Assembly: GCF_000759835.1 (NCBI RefSeq)
Contig: NZ_BBNB01000002.1
Coordinates: 1 to 64,000 of the forward strand
Direction: 5' to 3'
Length of the DNA stretch: 64,000 nt
From: Citrobacter sedlakii NBRC 105722
GTDB lineage: Bacteria > Pseudomonadota > Gammaproteobacteria > Enterobacterales > Enterobacteriaceae
Within the stretch, counting starts at the first letter, position 1; each line of letters begins with the position of its first letter. Below are positions 21,696-33,352 of the stretch, piece after piece. The notes beneath the pieces were generated by a model, which made no database searches, was not told where the DNA came from, and saw nothing but the letters and a program-made list of their open reading frames with translations. The position numbers and the translations under genes are program-made.

Positions 21696-22136
21696 TCATC
21701 CGCGGTAAGGTTTTTTTAACTGTTGATATTTATTCCATACCTTGCGCGCGTAGATCATGCGTTGAGGGTAGTTTTCTTTTTTCAGCCCTGCGTTATAAGC
21801 GCCAACGGCTTCCCAGTTATTGCCATAGACTTTAATCATGTCGGAAAGAATCGAAGCCCCCACCATAATTGAGGTGCACGGCTCGGCAATCAGCCGGTAT
21901 TCATCAATCCCGTGTCGTTGCAGTTCTGTAAAATGCGAGCTGTTAATTTGCATCAAACCGACATCCCGGGTGCCATCGTGATTTACCCCTACGGCATAGG
22001 GATTCATCCCGGATTCAACTTTTGCTATTGCATATAAGAGATAAGGATCCACATGGTAATAATGCGCGGCGTTATCCCAACAGTTAGCGAATACGCTCTG
22101 ACTGACAATCAGCAGCAAAAATATGATGCGTTTCAT
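21696..22136 (-). CDS. small secreted lytic transglycosylase (SLT domain)
   Basis: 146 aa. The signal peptide is short (about 1-17, VSQSVFA-N). The rest is one lysozyme-like SLT domain with the catalytic Glu in IAKVESGMNPYAVG and the family motifs GLMQINSS and AVGAYNAG. It resembles IpgF/IagB-type enzymes that open peptidoglycan for envelope-spanning secretion or pilus machines. It lies between two chitinase genes on the same strand, with a clear ribosome binding site (AGGAGA, 7 nt). A role in local cell-wall remodelling for the T2SS is inference; general wall turnover is an alternative. Confidence 0.85.
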   Translation of the reverse strand: MKRIIFLLLIVSQSVFANCWDNAAHYYHVDPYLLYAIAKVESGMNPYAVGVNHDGTRDVGLMQINSSHFTELQRHGIDEYRLIAEPCTSIMVGASILSDMIKVYGNNWEAVGAYNAGLKKENYPQRMIYARKVWNKYQQLKKPYRG

Positions 22137-22194
22137 TTTTTCTCCTGATAAACGTGTTAATTGGCTCCTTTTTACATCCTGTCAGGTGAGAAGA

Positions 22195-22246
22195 ACCACA
22201 CCCGAAGCGGGGTGTGGTCCAGAGGTGCGGGGAGCGTACTCCCCGC
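22195..22246 (-). terminator. two consecutive strong hairpins downstream of the GH18 chitinase
   Basis: GCGGGGAG (22227-22234) pairs with CTCCCCGC (22239-22246), and ACCACACCC (22195-22203) pairs with GGGTGTGGT (22210-22218). On the minus strand they begin about 15 nt after the GH18 stop, and the second is followed by TCTTCTC. The U-tract is weak, so they may attenuate or protect the mRNA 3' end rather than fully terminate. Confidence 0.55.
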
Positions 22247-22260
22247 GACCTGCGGTGAAA

Positions 22261-24999
<2,739 letters not shown>

Positions 25000-25237
25000 T
25001 TATTTGTGAATATGAAAATAACCATGCATTCCTTAAAGCATGAACGACAATGAGAAGTACTAATAAATGAATAACGGTATGAACCATGACGGCTCATTAA
25101 AGATTATTAATTATGGATATCCTCCCTATTTATTTGCAAACCATCCTTTTTTTTACCCTTGCATAATAATCCGGGAAACACCCTTCGTCCTTTCATTCCC
25201 TCGGCGAAAATAGATGAAAAAATACTTGCAGCGGCAC

Positions 25238-26035
25238 TTAGAATGTGAATTGCCAGGATTGAATAATAAAAATAATTACTCCCGCCAATGAAAGGGCGGG
25301 GCCAAAAGGAATTTGTCGGTCGTTGCCAGTGGATTTATATAACAACACATAGATAACGATGCCAGTGAGCGCGGCAAGCAGCAGAATGTACGGCAACGGT
25401 TGCCAGCCGCACCAGGCCCCCAGCGCGGCAAACAGTTTACCATCCCCCTGACCCAGTCCCTCGCGCCCGGTCAACAGGCGGCATCCCCAATACACCAGCC
25501 ACAACGACAGATAACCGGCTATCGCGCCATAGAGGGCGTCGGTTAACGGTAGCGTATGAACACAGGCGTGGAACAACAACCCGGCCCACAACAGAGGCTG
25601 GGTTAAAGAGTCCGGTAGCAGAAGATAACGGGCGTCGATGAAGGTGAGCGGCAACAGGCCGGTCCACAAGATCCACAGCGCGATCAGCGCAGGCAACGAA
25701 GGCGCGAAAGCGGCGGTCAGCGCAAAGAAGAGCGCGCTGAGGCATTCGACCATTAACAGACGAAGCGGGATAGCGACCCGGCAGTGGCTGCAGCGTCCCC
25801 GCAGACAGCACCAGCTCAACAGAGGAATATTTTCCCACCAGGCCAACACATGTCCGCATGCCGGACAGTGCGAGGCGGGAAACAGCAAATTCCCTGCGTC
25901 TTCTTCCTCCAGCAGCATCGGCGGAAGGCGCTCGACCACCACGCCCAAAAAGCTGCCGATGATACTGCCGAACACGCCGCTCATAACGCAAAACCCCAGC
26001 GGATAGCCCTCTCTGAAGGCGGTCAGGGCATTCAT
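25238..26035 (-). CDS. gspO: GspO, type IV prepilin peptidase / methyltransferase
   Basis: 265 aa inner-membrane aspartyl protease that cleaves and N-methylates the pseudopilins GspG-K. The cytoplasmic zinc-type CxxC pairs (CPACGH and CSHC) and both catalytic Asp motifs (IDARYLLLPD and GQGDGKLF) are present. Eight or so hydrophobic segments are visible. It ends the gsp operon and overlaps gspM by 4 nt (ATGA). No gspN lies between M and O, as in the E. coli K-12 cluster. A 256-bp AT-rich gap separates it from the GH18 gene. Confidence 0.93.
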   Translation of the reverse strand: MNALTAFREGYPLGFCVMSGVFGSIIGSFLGVVVERLPPMLLEEEDAGNLLFPASHCPACGHVLAWWENIPLLSWCCLRGRCSHCRVAIPLRLLMVECLSALFFALTAAFAPSLPALIALWILWTGLLPLTFIDARYLLLPDSLTQPLLWAGLLFHACVHTLPLTDALYGAIAGYLSLWLVYWGCRLLTGREGLGQGDGKLFAALGAWCGWQPLPYILLLAALTGIVIYVLLYKSTGNDRQIPFGPALSLAGVIIFIIQSWQFTF

Positions 26036-26517
26036 GCGGCTTTTTTCCAGCTCAGTACCAGCGTCGCCTTGACGCTGCTGGCGCGGTCGACCGGCATTAA
26101 CGCCATTTTTTCCAGACGCACGCCTGAGGAAAGATTCAGTTCACGCAGCCAGTTTTTCAGTTCAACAACGTTCACCTTCTCAACAACAAGTTCGAGAGAC
26201 TGCTCATGCTGGCGAATATCCGTCAGCGGCAAATGGATCTCTTTCGCGCTCTCTTCGATCACCTGGCGCGGATTGCTGGTTTTTAATACCTTCGCCTGCA
26301 AATGATTTTTATCGATCTCTTCGCGCATCCAGCGCAGAGTCTCTTTTTGCCGTAATAATGTCGATTCGCTGTTTTTAATCATAGTGTCCAGCGGGATGAT
26401 GCCGCCGTAATAGACCGCGGCACAGCACAGCGCCGCGGCGCACAGCGTAAACAGGTTACGCTCGCGCGGACTGTAATTCTGGTAACGCGCTTTCAGTTGG
26501 GCAATACGCTCTTTCAT
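26032..26517 (-). CDS. gspM: GspM, T2SS inner-membrane platform protein
   Basis: 161 aa bitopic protein. It has a short cytoplasmic N-terminus, one helix at about 21-43 (LFTLCAAALCCAAVYYGGII) and a periplasmic ferredoxin-like domain. GspM partners GspL in the platform that links the ATPase GspE to the pseudopilus. Family sequence conservation is low; the call rests on position between gspL and gspO, size and topology. It overlaps gspL by 4 nt. Confidence 0.85.
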   Translation of the reverse strand: MKERIAQLKARYQNYSPRERNLFTLCAAALCCAAVYYGGIIPLDTMIKNSESTLLRQKETLRWMREEIDKNHLQAKVLKTSNPRQVIEESAKEIHLPLTDIRQHEQSLELVVEKVNVVELKNWLRELNLSSGVRLEKMALMPVDRASSVKATLVLSWKKAA

Positions 26518-27650
26518 TTATATTTCCCGGTGACTATCGCCGTAAAGGGCGCCTGGGTGGAGACGGGTTGCAGGGTAAAATCAAAACTGCCGCGGGCCTG
26601 GTTCACAAATGACTGGATCGCCTGCGGGTCCGGTGACGACAGGCTCAGGGTAAGCTGATTTTGCGCCTCGTTATATTCCAGTTGGCTTAATTCCACGGCG
26701 GGCACGTTTTTTTTAATTTGCGCCAGGGCGTCAAGTTGTAAAAAGACCCCTTTCGGCTGTTTTTTGAGATTCTGACCAAAATGATACTTAATGTTGGTCT
26801 GCTGGCGCAGGCTGGGGAAATAGTGTTGCGCCACCTGAACGATCTCTTCCTGCGCCTGGTTTTCCTGTTGCACCAGCATCCAGGCCATGGCGATCCGCGG
26901 GCCAATCATCAGCCCCACGGAAAGCGCCACGGCGGCGGCCAGCATCGCTTTCCCATGCCGGAAGCCGTGCGTGCCGGAGGCTAAAAAGGGACCGTGCAAC
27001 ATATTGGCGCGGCAGGTTTTCCACTGCGGCTGAATCAGCGTCAGAGGATGCTGCCACGCCCGCTGTTCAGTAATGACGACGCCGGACGGGACGTCGCCGT
27101 AGCAGCAAATGTCGCCATCGAGATCGCGGGTCAAAAACGGCATCAGGGCGGCATCTGCCTCACAGGCGCTAAACGGCGCGGCGCGCAGCCACCAGCTGTC
27201 GCCGCAGGAAACCAGGGTCGCGCCGCCTTCGCTGACGGGCAGTAAAATGGCATCCGGCAGAACCTGAATCACGTTCAGCCCCGCTTTTTCACAAAGCGAA
27301 AGCCAGAAGCGCAAACATTCTGCGTCAATCGCCACCGCGTCCACCTCACGGCCTTTTTTGCGCAGTACCGTCCAGTGCAACGTGTCCACATCGCCAATCA
27401 GCGTTTCTTCCGCCAGCCACGAGAACGGCGCCGACTGGATGGAAAGCCCTTTTTTTGGCAGTGTAAACTGGCGAAAGACCAGTTCGCTGGCGGGCAACAG
27501 CAGGCAGACGCGCGTTGCCAGCGGACTGTCTGCCAGCGTGCTTAAGGCGGCGCGATTATCCAGAACGTTCACCTGCTGCTGGCCGGAAATACACCACGCA
27601 ATTTTCCCGTCCTCATTCGCGTCGGGACGAATAAAAAGTACCTGTTTCAT
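26514..27650 (-). CDS. gspL: GspL, T2SS platform protein recruiting GspE
   Basis: 378 aa. The cytoplasmic actin-like N-terminal domain (about 1-225) carries a FRQFTLPKKG segment. One transmembrane helix follows at about 235-258 (MLAAAVALSVGLMIGPRIAM), then a periplasmic ferredoxin-like domain. GspL binds GspE through its cytoplasmic part and GspM in the periplasm. Gene order, length and topology agree with the family. It lies 15 nt after gspK. Confidence 0.88.
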   Translation of the reverse strand: MKQVLFIRPDANEDGKIAWCISGQQQVNVLDNRAALSTLADSPLATRVCLLLPASELVFRQFTLPKKGLSIQSAPFSWLAEETLIGDVDTLHWTVLRKKGREVDAVAIDAECLRFWLSLCEKAGLNVIQVLPDAILLPVSEGGATLVSCGDSWWLRAAPFSACEADAALMPFLTRDLDGDICCYGDVPSGVVITEQRAWQHPLTLIQPQWKTCRANMLHGPFLASGTHGFRHGKAMLAAAVALSVGLMIGPRIAMAWMLVQQENQAQEEIVQVAQHYFPSLRQQTNIKYHFGQNLKKQPKGVFLQLDALAQIKKNVPAVELSQLEYNEAQNQLTLSLSSPDPQAIQSFVNQARGSFDFTLQPVSTQAPFTAIVTGKYK

Positions 27651-27665
27651 TGACTATGACTCTTC

Positions 27666-28673
27666 TTATTCCATTATTCGGTAGCGGCGTTGCCAGGTCG
27701 TAACCTTCCCGGCTTCCTTATCAACGTGCAGTTGGCTGACAACGCGCAGCGTTAAATCATCGGTATTCCCGGTGCTGTTAACCCGGAAATCGTTGCTGTT
27801 CACCGCGATAAATTCCTGAACCTGGGTCAGAACTTCTTTGCTCTGCGGGTAGTTTGTTTCTAATTCCTTGCTGAAAGCCTCGACCGACTCCCACCCCTCT
27901 TGCGGACGGGAAGCAAGCAAGCGCGACGCGTCATCTTCACTCAGTTTTCCGAGGAACAGCGCCGACAATAGCGTTGCCTGCTCAGGCTTAAGGGTGTTCA
28001 CATCGACCGTGCCATCGGCGTCCGGCAGGGCGCACAGCAGGGTGCTGGCTTTGGGCCAGGCCGCTGGCGGAAACGCCGGCAGCTGTGTGATCTCACCGAT
28101 AGTACGCATCATCTGGTTCGCAGGAAGCCGCTCCGGCAGCGCGCCGGCCCACGCATCGTTCTCCTGCCCCTCTTTCGCCGTGATACTGTCACCGTCGAGG
28201 TAATCCATCAGTTGTTGATACACCTCTTCTGCGGTCACAGTGCTGACACCACTGTCGGCCAGCAGTTGTTCAATAATTTGCTCTTTTACCGGTTTCGTCG
28301 GCAACGCGGCGGCATCTGTGGCCGTCGTCGCTTTTTCTTCCGCCAGCAGGCTGTTGACATTGAAGCAGCGCCGGGCGTCCTCAATCTGGCTGACCACCGT
28401 GTAGTATTCCCCTTGGGTTTCCAGCGGCTCGCGCCATTCGCCCTCTGGTGAAAGCCCTTTGCTTTCACCGCTGGTGAGGGTTTGCAGACGATCTTTAATC
28501 ACCTCATCCTGGCGTTGCATCGCCCAGCGCAACTGCTGCTGGCTCACCTGATATCGCGTTTTCTGCAAATTGCGACAGAACTGCTGGCTGATTTTTGCCG
28601 CCAGCGCGGACATCATGACCAACAGGATCAGCACCACCAGCAGCGCGACGCCGCGCTGTTTGTCTGTTTTCAT
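27666..28673 (-). CDS. gspK: GspK, minor pseudopilin (tip)
   Basis: 335 aa. The prepilin leader is short, with the cleavage site at QRG-VALLVVLILL; position +5 is Val rather than the Glu of other pseudopilins, as expected for GspK, the pseudopilus tip subunit. The large globular domain has the helical hairpin region (DVNTLKPEQATLLSALF) typical of GspK. The reading frame extends far upstream into gspJ, but the ATG at 28673 overlaps the gspJ stop in ATGA and gives the correct leader. Confidence 0.92.
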   Translation of the reverse strand: MKTDKQRGVALLVVLILLVMMSALAAKISQQFCRNLQKTRYQVSQQQLRWAMQRQDEVIKDRLQTLTSGESKGLSPEGEWREPLETQGEYYTVVSQIEDARRCFNVNSLLAEEKATTATDAAALPTKPVKEQIIEQLLADSGVSTVTAEEVYQQLMDYLDGDSITAKEGQENDAWAGALPERLPANQMMRTIGEITQLPAFPPAAWPKASTLLCALPDADGTVDVNTLKPEQATLLSALFLGKLSEDDASRLLASRPQEGWESVEAFSKELETNYPQSKEVLTQVQEFIAVNSNDFRVNSTGNTDDLTLRVVSQLHVDKEAGKVTTWQRRYRIME

Positions 28674-29347
28674 TTTGCCTCTCCGGTCGGTACGGCGGCG
28701 GCAGGCGTCGCGGCCTCCGCTGCGGGCGAGGTTGGCGGCGACGCGACGTCCGCTGGCGCTTCCGGCTTTTTCGCTAACTGAATTTCCGGCATCTCCCCGG
28801 GGGTGAGAAACACCCAGCGCCAGGTTTCGCCGTTTGTCAGCGTCAGCGTCAGCTCCACGCCGTCTGGCTGGTGAGCGGCGTCCGTCCAGGCGTCCTGCCA
28901 ATCCTGACGCCAGAAGCGCCAGCGCATCTCTTTCACGTCGTTTAAAATGGGCACCTCTTCCGGTTTGACGCTGGAAGGGCTGTCGATCGCCGGCCAGACG
29001 TCGCGCCACAGGCGGTGCTCCTCAAGCCGCCAGCGCACGCGCTCCAGCCGGACATCGCCGCTCAAGGCGCTCAGGGTACTGAGTTCAACGGCGTTCCCAT
29101 CCTGTCGAAACACCTCCGGTTCATTGCGCGGCGCGCGCGCCTGAAGCTGGAAGAAATCGCGCTCCAGCAGGTTATAGGCGCGCTGTAGCTGGTTGAGCTT
29201 CGTCGCCGCGGTGTCCGTTGCCGTCGTGGTGCGCATCGCGCCGTCGAGTATTTGCCATGCCAGGATGCTGATCACCGCGAAAATGGTCAGGGCAATCATG
29301 ATCTCCAGCAGGGTAAAGCCCTGCTGACGCGGGAGTCGCTTACTCAT
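28670..29347 (-). CDS. gspJ: GspJ, minor pseudopilin
   Basis: 225 aa with class III prepilin signal LPRQQG-FTLLEIMIALTIFAV, including Glu at +5. GspJ forms the pseudopilus tip complex with GspI and GspK. The C-terminal tail (about 190-225) is Ala/Pro-rich and looks disordered, somewhat longer than usual. It overlaps gspI and gspK by 4 nt each. Confidence 0.92.
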   Translation of the reverse strand: MSKRLPRQQGFTLLEIMIALTIFAVISILAWQILDGAMRTTTATDTAATKLNQLQRAYNLLERDFFQLQARAPRNEPEVFRQDGNAVELSTLSALSGDVRLERVRWRLEEHRLWRDVWPAIDSPSSVKPEEVPILNDVKEMRWRFWRQDWQDAWTDAAHQPDGVELTLTLTNGETWRWVFLTPGEMPEIQLAKKPEAPADVASPPTSPAAEAATPAAAVPTGEAK

Positions 29348-29724
29348 GGCGTGTCCTCCGGCGGGATGATGCTCAGGACGATCACCGGCTGGCTTTCGTC
29401 GCCTTCGGCATAAACCGCAATGTCGTTGGCAAACACCTTGTTGTCTTTTTTCACCCGCTGGATCTGCCAGGTCCAGGTGCGTCCGCCCATCGTTTCGTCG
29501 CCTTTTTCAGCGGCATCAGGAAACGGGCGCTTTTCCAGCTGCGCTTCGGCCAGTTGATTTTCCGCCACCCAACTGGCCTGCAGCGTGTCCGCCAGGCCGT
29601 GGGTAAAGCGCACGTTCAGCGAAACGGAATTCATAAGCGCCAGCGCCGCGGTGGAGAAAATAACTAACGCCACCATGACTTCCAGTAGCGTCATCCCCTG
29701 CTCTTTCATCCTACGTTTAGTCAT
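29344..29724 (-). CDS. gspI: GspI, minor pseudopilin
   Basis: 126 aa with prepilin signal KRRMKEQG-MTLLEVMVALVIFS, Glu at +5, and a small globular domain with the SWVAENQLAE segment typical of GspI. It is the central subunit of the I-J-K tip. It overlaps gspH by 8 nt and gspJ by 4 nt. Confidence 0.92.
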   Translation of the reverse strand: MTKRRMKEQGMTLLEVMVALVIFSTAALALMNSVSLNVRFTHGLADTLQASWVAENQLAEAQLEKRPFPDAAEKGDETMGGRTWTWQIQRVKKDNKVFANDIAVYAEGDESQPVIVLSIIPPEDTP

Positions 29725-30205
29725 TATTCTCTACCGACACCGGCGAGGCGCCCTGCGACACCACGCTAAAATGGTGCTGTTTATCGTCACTTTGCAGGGT
29801 CAGGCGAAAGCGGGACATCTCCCCGTCGGGTAAAAATATCACCTGCGGTTCGGACGTTACCGTCGCCGCCAGACGCTGTGGCGAAAGGGAGATATGCATC
29901 GTTTCCGGAAACTGGCCGTGAGTGTAAATACGCCCGGCGGTGAGCGGTTCCCAGCGCCGTTCGCCATTTTTTTCGGCCGGGGCGACAAGTTGATATTCCG
30001 ATGGCGTTATGACCAGCCCGATAATAGTGCCGTCCATTACCGCGCGGTCGGAACCGTATTCAACGAGAGATTTCATTTGCTGGCCAAATATATCCGCACC
30101 ACTGCGCGATGGAATCGTCGACACGACCATCATGGCGCAGCTGGCAAATATCACCAGCGCCAGAATAATTTCCAGCAATGTAAACCCACGCTGTTTTTTC
30201 ATCAC
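29717..30205 (-). CDS. gspH: GspH, minor pseudopilin
   Basis: 162 aa with prepilin signal MMKKQRG-FTLLEIILALVIFA and Glu at +5. The rest is a beta-rich globular domain as in GspH, which links the major pseudopilin to the tip. It overlaps gspG by 4 nt and gspI by 8 nt. Confidence 0.91.
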   Translation of the reverse strand: MMKKQRGFTLLEIILALVIFASCAMMVVSTIPSRSGADIFGQQMKSLVEYGSDRAVMDGTIIGLVITPSEYQLVAPAEKNGERRWEPLTAGRIYTHGQFPETMHISLSPQRLAATVTSEPQVIFLPDGEMSRFRLTLQSDDKQHHFSVVSQGASPVSVENND

Positions 30206-30651
30206 TTATCTTTGTTATCTAACGACCAGTTCGTAATATCATCGGCAGTGTTCGCTTCGGCATCCGGCCCCGGCGAAAAGATATCTACCGCGCCGTGCTC
30301 GCCCGGACTGACGAGAATATAATCATTGCCCCACGGATCCTGCGGCAGGCGACGAATATAACCGTCAGTACGATAGCCGTTCGGAATTGGCGCGATTTCC
30401 GGCTTCGTCACCAGTGCCTGCAGGCCCTGTTCGCTGGTGGGATAACGGTGGTTATCCAGCTTGTACATATCCAGCGATCCCTCCAGCGCCACAATGTCGC
30501 TGGTCGCCTTCTGGGTATCGGCTTTCTCTTTATTTCCCATCAGGTTTGGCACCACCATGCTTGCCAGAACCCCAAGGATGACGATCACCACCATTAATTC
30601 GAGCAAAGTAAACCCGGCCTGACGCGTCAGGCTTTTTCTTTTTACAGACAT
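30202..30651 (-). CDS. gspG: GspG, major pseudopilin
   Basis: 149 aa with prepilin signal SLTRQAG-FTLLELMVVIVILGVLASMV, Glu at +5, then the strongly conserved GspG core (PTSEQGLQAL, GYIRRLPQDPWGNDY). The Asp-rich calcium-binding loop lies near DIFSPGPDAEANTADD. It is the main subunit of the piston-like pseudopilus. Two nt separate it from gspF. Confidence 0.96.
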   Translation of the reverse strand: MSVKRKSLTRQAGFTLLELMVVIVILGVLASMVVPNLMGNKEKADTQKATSDIVALEGSLDMYKLDNHRYPTSEQGLQALVTKPEIAPIPNGYRTDGYIRRLPQDPWGNDYILVSPGEHGAVDIFSPGPDAEANTADDITNWSLDNKDK

Positions 30652-30653
30652 AA

Positions 30654-31862
30654 TTAACCCACCATATTATTGAGCTGAAGAAGCGGCTGTAATATTGACA
30701 GCACGATAAATAAAACCACTGTCGCCATTGTCACCACCAGTGCCGGTTCAAATACCGACAGCGTTAATGTAATTCGATGTTGTAATGCAGATTCCTGGTT
30801 TTCCGCTGCCCGATCCATTAATCCGCCGAGTTCGCCGCTCTCTTCGCCGGAGGCGATCATGTACAACATGGTTGGCGGAAATAATTTCGCCTGTTCCAGC
30901 GCGTTATATAACGACGCGCCCTGGCGAACCGTGTCCGCCGCCTGCTCCAGCGCCTGCCGGGCATACAGGTTTTCAATCCCGTCCATCGCGATATACATCC
31001 CTTCCAGCAGCGGTACGCTGCTGGCCTGAAGGATGCTCAGCGTGCGGATGTAGCGGGCGCTGTTAATGGCGCAGACCAGTTTTTTCAACGGCGAGCCGTT
31101 CACCAGCCAGCGGTGATAAACAAAGCGGTTGCTCTCTTTTTTAAGCCAGGCCTTAAAACCGACACCCCCGCCCACCAAGCCGCCGCCGATCACCATGCCG
31201 TAAGCCTGCAAAAAGTCGCTCACCGCGATCAGCGTGCGGGTGGTGATCGGCAATTGCTGTTTCATGTGGACAAACTGTTCGATCACCTGCGGCACTACCG
31301 CCACCAGCAGTATGGAGATGACCGCAATCGCCACCACCGTCAGGGTGATCGGATACACCATCGCCTGCGACAACTTGCTTTTCATTTTTTGTCGTTGTTC
31401 GTTGTACTCCGCCAGCTTTTCCAGCACATCACCCAGATGGCCGGTTTTTTCGCCCGCCATCACCAGGGTGCAGTAAAGCTTGTCAAAGGTGCGGGAATAC
31501 TGGCTAAACGCGTCGAACAAGGTGTGCCCTTCCACCACCTTTTCGCGGATGTCAGTGACCATCGCCGCCAGCTTTTTGTCTTCCGTCTGTCTGGCAATCG
31601 CCTTCAACGCGCTTTCCAGCGGTAGCGCGGCGTTCACCAGCGTCGACAGTTGGCGGGTAAACATCGACAGCACCGGCGTGGCGAGTTTCACCCCTTTTCG
31701 GACGCTTTTCCCGGCGGCCTGTTCGCGGGTAACGGCGATGGTCACCGGCATCAGCTTTTGCTCACGCAGGGTCTGGCGAACCTGTTTCGGTCCGTCGGCC
31801 TGCAGCGTGCCGCGCCGGGTTTTCCCGGCGGCGTCGGTGGCGGTCCAGGCATACCATGCCAT
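30654..31862 (-). CDS. gspF: GspF, polytopic T2SS platform protein
   Basis: 402 aa with two T2SSF helical domains and three membrane segments: about 170-195, about 220-240 and the extreme C-terminus (ALVVTMATVVLFIVLSILQP). Conserved family segments such as SALKAIARQTEDKKLAAMV and GEESGELGGLM are present. It forms the core of the inner-membrane assembly platform with GspL and GspM. Start and gspE stop overlap by one base (TAATG). Confidence 0.95.
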   Translation of the reverse strand: MAWYAWTATDAAGKTRRGTLQADGPKQVRQTLREQKLMPVTIAVTREQAAGKSVRKGVKLATPVLSMFTRQLSTLVNAALPLESALKAIARQTEDKKLAAMVTDIREKVVEGHTLFDAFSQYSRTFDKLYCTLVMAGEKTGHLGDVLEKLAEYNEQRQKMKSKLSQAMVYPITLTVVAIAVISILLVAVVPQVIEQFVHMKQQLPITTRTLIAVSDFLQAYGMVIGGGLVGGGVGFKAWLKKESNRFVYHRWLVNGSPLKKLVCAINSARYIRTLSILQASSVPLLEGMYIAMDGIENLYARQALEQAADTVRQGASLYNALEQAKLFPPTMLYMIASGEESGELGGLMDRAAENQESALQHRITLTLSVFEPALVVTMATVVLFIVLSILQPLLQLNNMVG

Positions 31863-33340
31863 TATTCGTCTCCTCCGCGCTCGGCGGTGACGCGCATCAC
31901 CTCTTCCAGCGATGTGACGCCGGAAATCACCTTCAGCAGACCGTTCTCGCGCAGACTCCAGGCCTCTTTAAACATCTGCGTCTCGATGGACATTTCATCC
32001 TGGTCTTCGTGGATAGCGCGACGCATGGCGCTGTCGACCACCAGAAATTCATGGATCCCGGCGCGTCCCTGGTAACCGCTCTGGCGGCACTGCTCACAGC
32101 CCACTGCGCGATAAATCGCCTTCGGTGGTTTTTCCATAAACGTGAACAGCGCTTTTTCATTGTCTTCCAGCGGACTGCTTTGCCGACAGTGGGGGCACAA
32201 CCGGCGAACCAGACGCTGGGCAATGACGCCAAGAAGCGATGAACCAATTAAAAACGACTCCAGCCCCATATCGCGCAAACGGGTAATCGCCCCCGCCGCG
32301 CTGTTGGTGTGCAGCGTAGACATGACCAGATGACCGGTCAGCGACGCCTGCACCGCGATCTGCGCGGTTTCGCCGTCACGAATTTCCCCGATCATCACCA
32401 CATCCGGATCCTGACGCAGGATTGCGCGCAGGCCGCGGGCAAAGGTCATGTCCACGCGCGGGTTGACCTGGGTCTGCCCTACCCCTTCCAGCTCGTATTC
32501 GATCGGGTCTTCGACGGTCAGAATGTTGCGTTCATGACCGTTGAGCGCCGACAAAATGGCGTACAACGTGGTGCTTTTACCGGACCCCGTCGGCCCGGTG
32601 ACCAGGATAATGCCGTGCGGACGCGCGATCAGCCCTTTCAGCCTGACCAGTTCCTCCTCGATCAGCCCGAGTTTGTTGATATCCGGCTTAAGATTGCTTT
32701 TGTCCAGCAAACGCATCACCACGCGCTCGCCGTACTGCGATGGAATGGTGGAAACACGCACATCCACCGCTTTACGTCCGATCCGCAAAGAGATACGGCC
32801 ATCCTGCGGCAGACGTTTCTCGGCGATATCGAGCTTTGACATGACTTTGATACGTGACACCAGCAGCGGCGCCAGCTTGCGCGCGGGCTGTAACACCGGG
32901 CGCAGGACGCCGTCGACGCGAAACCGGATGCTCAATGTGCGTTCGAAGGTTTCGATATGGATATCCGACGCGCCGTCTTTCACCGCTTCACCAAGAATGG
33001 CGTTGATCAGACGGATCACCGGTGAATTTTCGTCATTATCAAGCAGATCTTCGTTGTCCGGGATCTCCTCGGTGAGCGCCATCAGATCGATATCCGCGTC
33101 CATATCATCAACCAACTGCTGCGACACGCCGCTGTTCTGTTGCCAGATTTTCGCCAGCATTTCGTCGAACGCCTCTGCCGTCACCACCGTTGGGGTGAAG
33201 GCATGGCCCAGCGCCCGCCGCATTTCCAGCAACGCAAACGCAGGCGCGTTATCACGGATATACACTGTATTGTTATGGATCAGCACGCCGTTATCTTTGG
33301 CGAAGCTGCTGCTGCATAACTGTTTGCTGAGTTCGTCCAT
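31862..33340 (-). CDS. gspE: GspE, T2SS secretion ATPase
   Basis: 492 aa hexameric cytoplasmic ATPase of the VirB11/PilB class. Visible motifs in order: Walker [13 protein letters not shown], Asp box around [12 protein letters not shown], Walker B region [10 protein letters not shown], His box STLHTNSA, and a tetracysteine zinc motif (CPHC ... CEQC) between them and the C-terminus. The N1/N2 domains that bind GspL are present. It powers pseudopilus assembly. It lies 12 nt after gspD. Confidence 0.96.
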   Translation of the reverse strand: MDELSKQLCSSSFAKDNGVLIHNNTVYIRDNAPAFALLEMRRALGHAFTPTVVTAEAFDEMLAKIWQQNSGVSQQLVDDMDADIDLMALTEEIPDNEDLLDNDENSPVIRLINAILGEAVKDGASDIHIETFERTLSIRFRVDGVLRPVLQPARKLAPLLVSRIKVMSKLDIAEKRLPQDGRISLRIGRKAVDVRVSTIPSQYGERVVMRLLDKSNLKPDINKLGLIEEELVRLKGLIARPHGIILVTGPTGSGKSTTLYAILSALNGHERNILTVEDPIEYELEGVGQTQVNPRVDMTFARGLRAILRQDPDVVMIGEIRDGETAQIAVQASLTGHLVMSTLHTNSAAGAITRLRDMGLESFLIGSSLLGVIAQRLVRRLCPHCRQSSPLEDNEKALFTFMEKPPKAIYRAVGCEQCRQSGYQGRAGIHEFLVVDSAMRRAIHEDQDEMSIETQMFKEAWSLRENGLLKVISGVTSLEEVMRVTAERGGDE

Positions 33341-33352
33341 GCCGCCTCCGCC

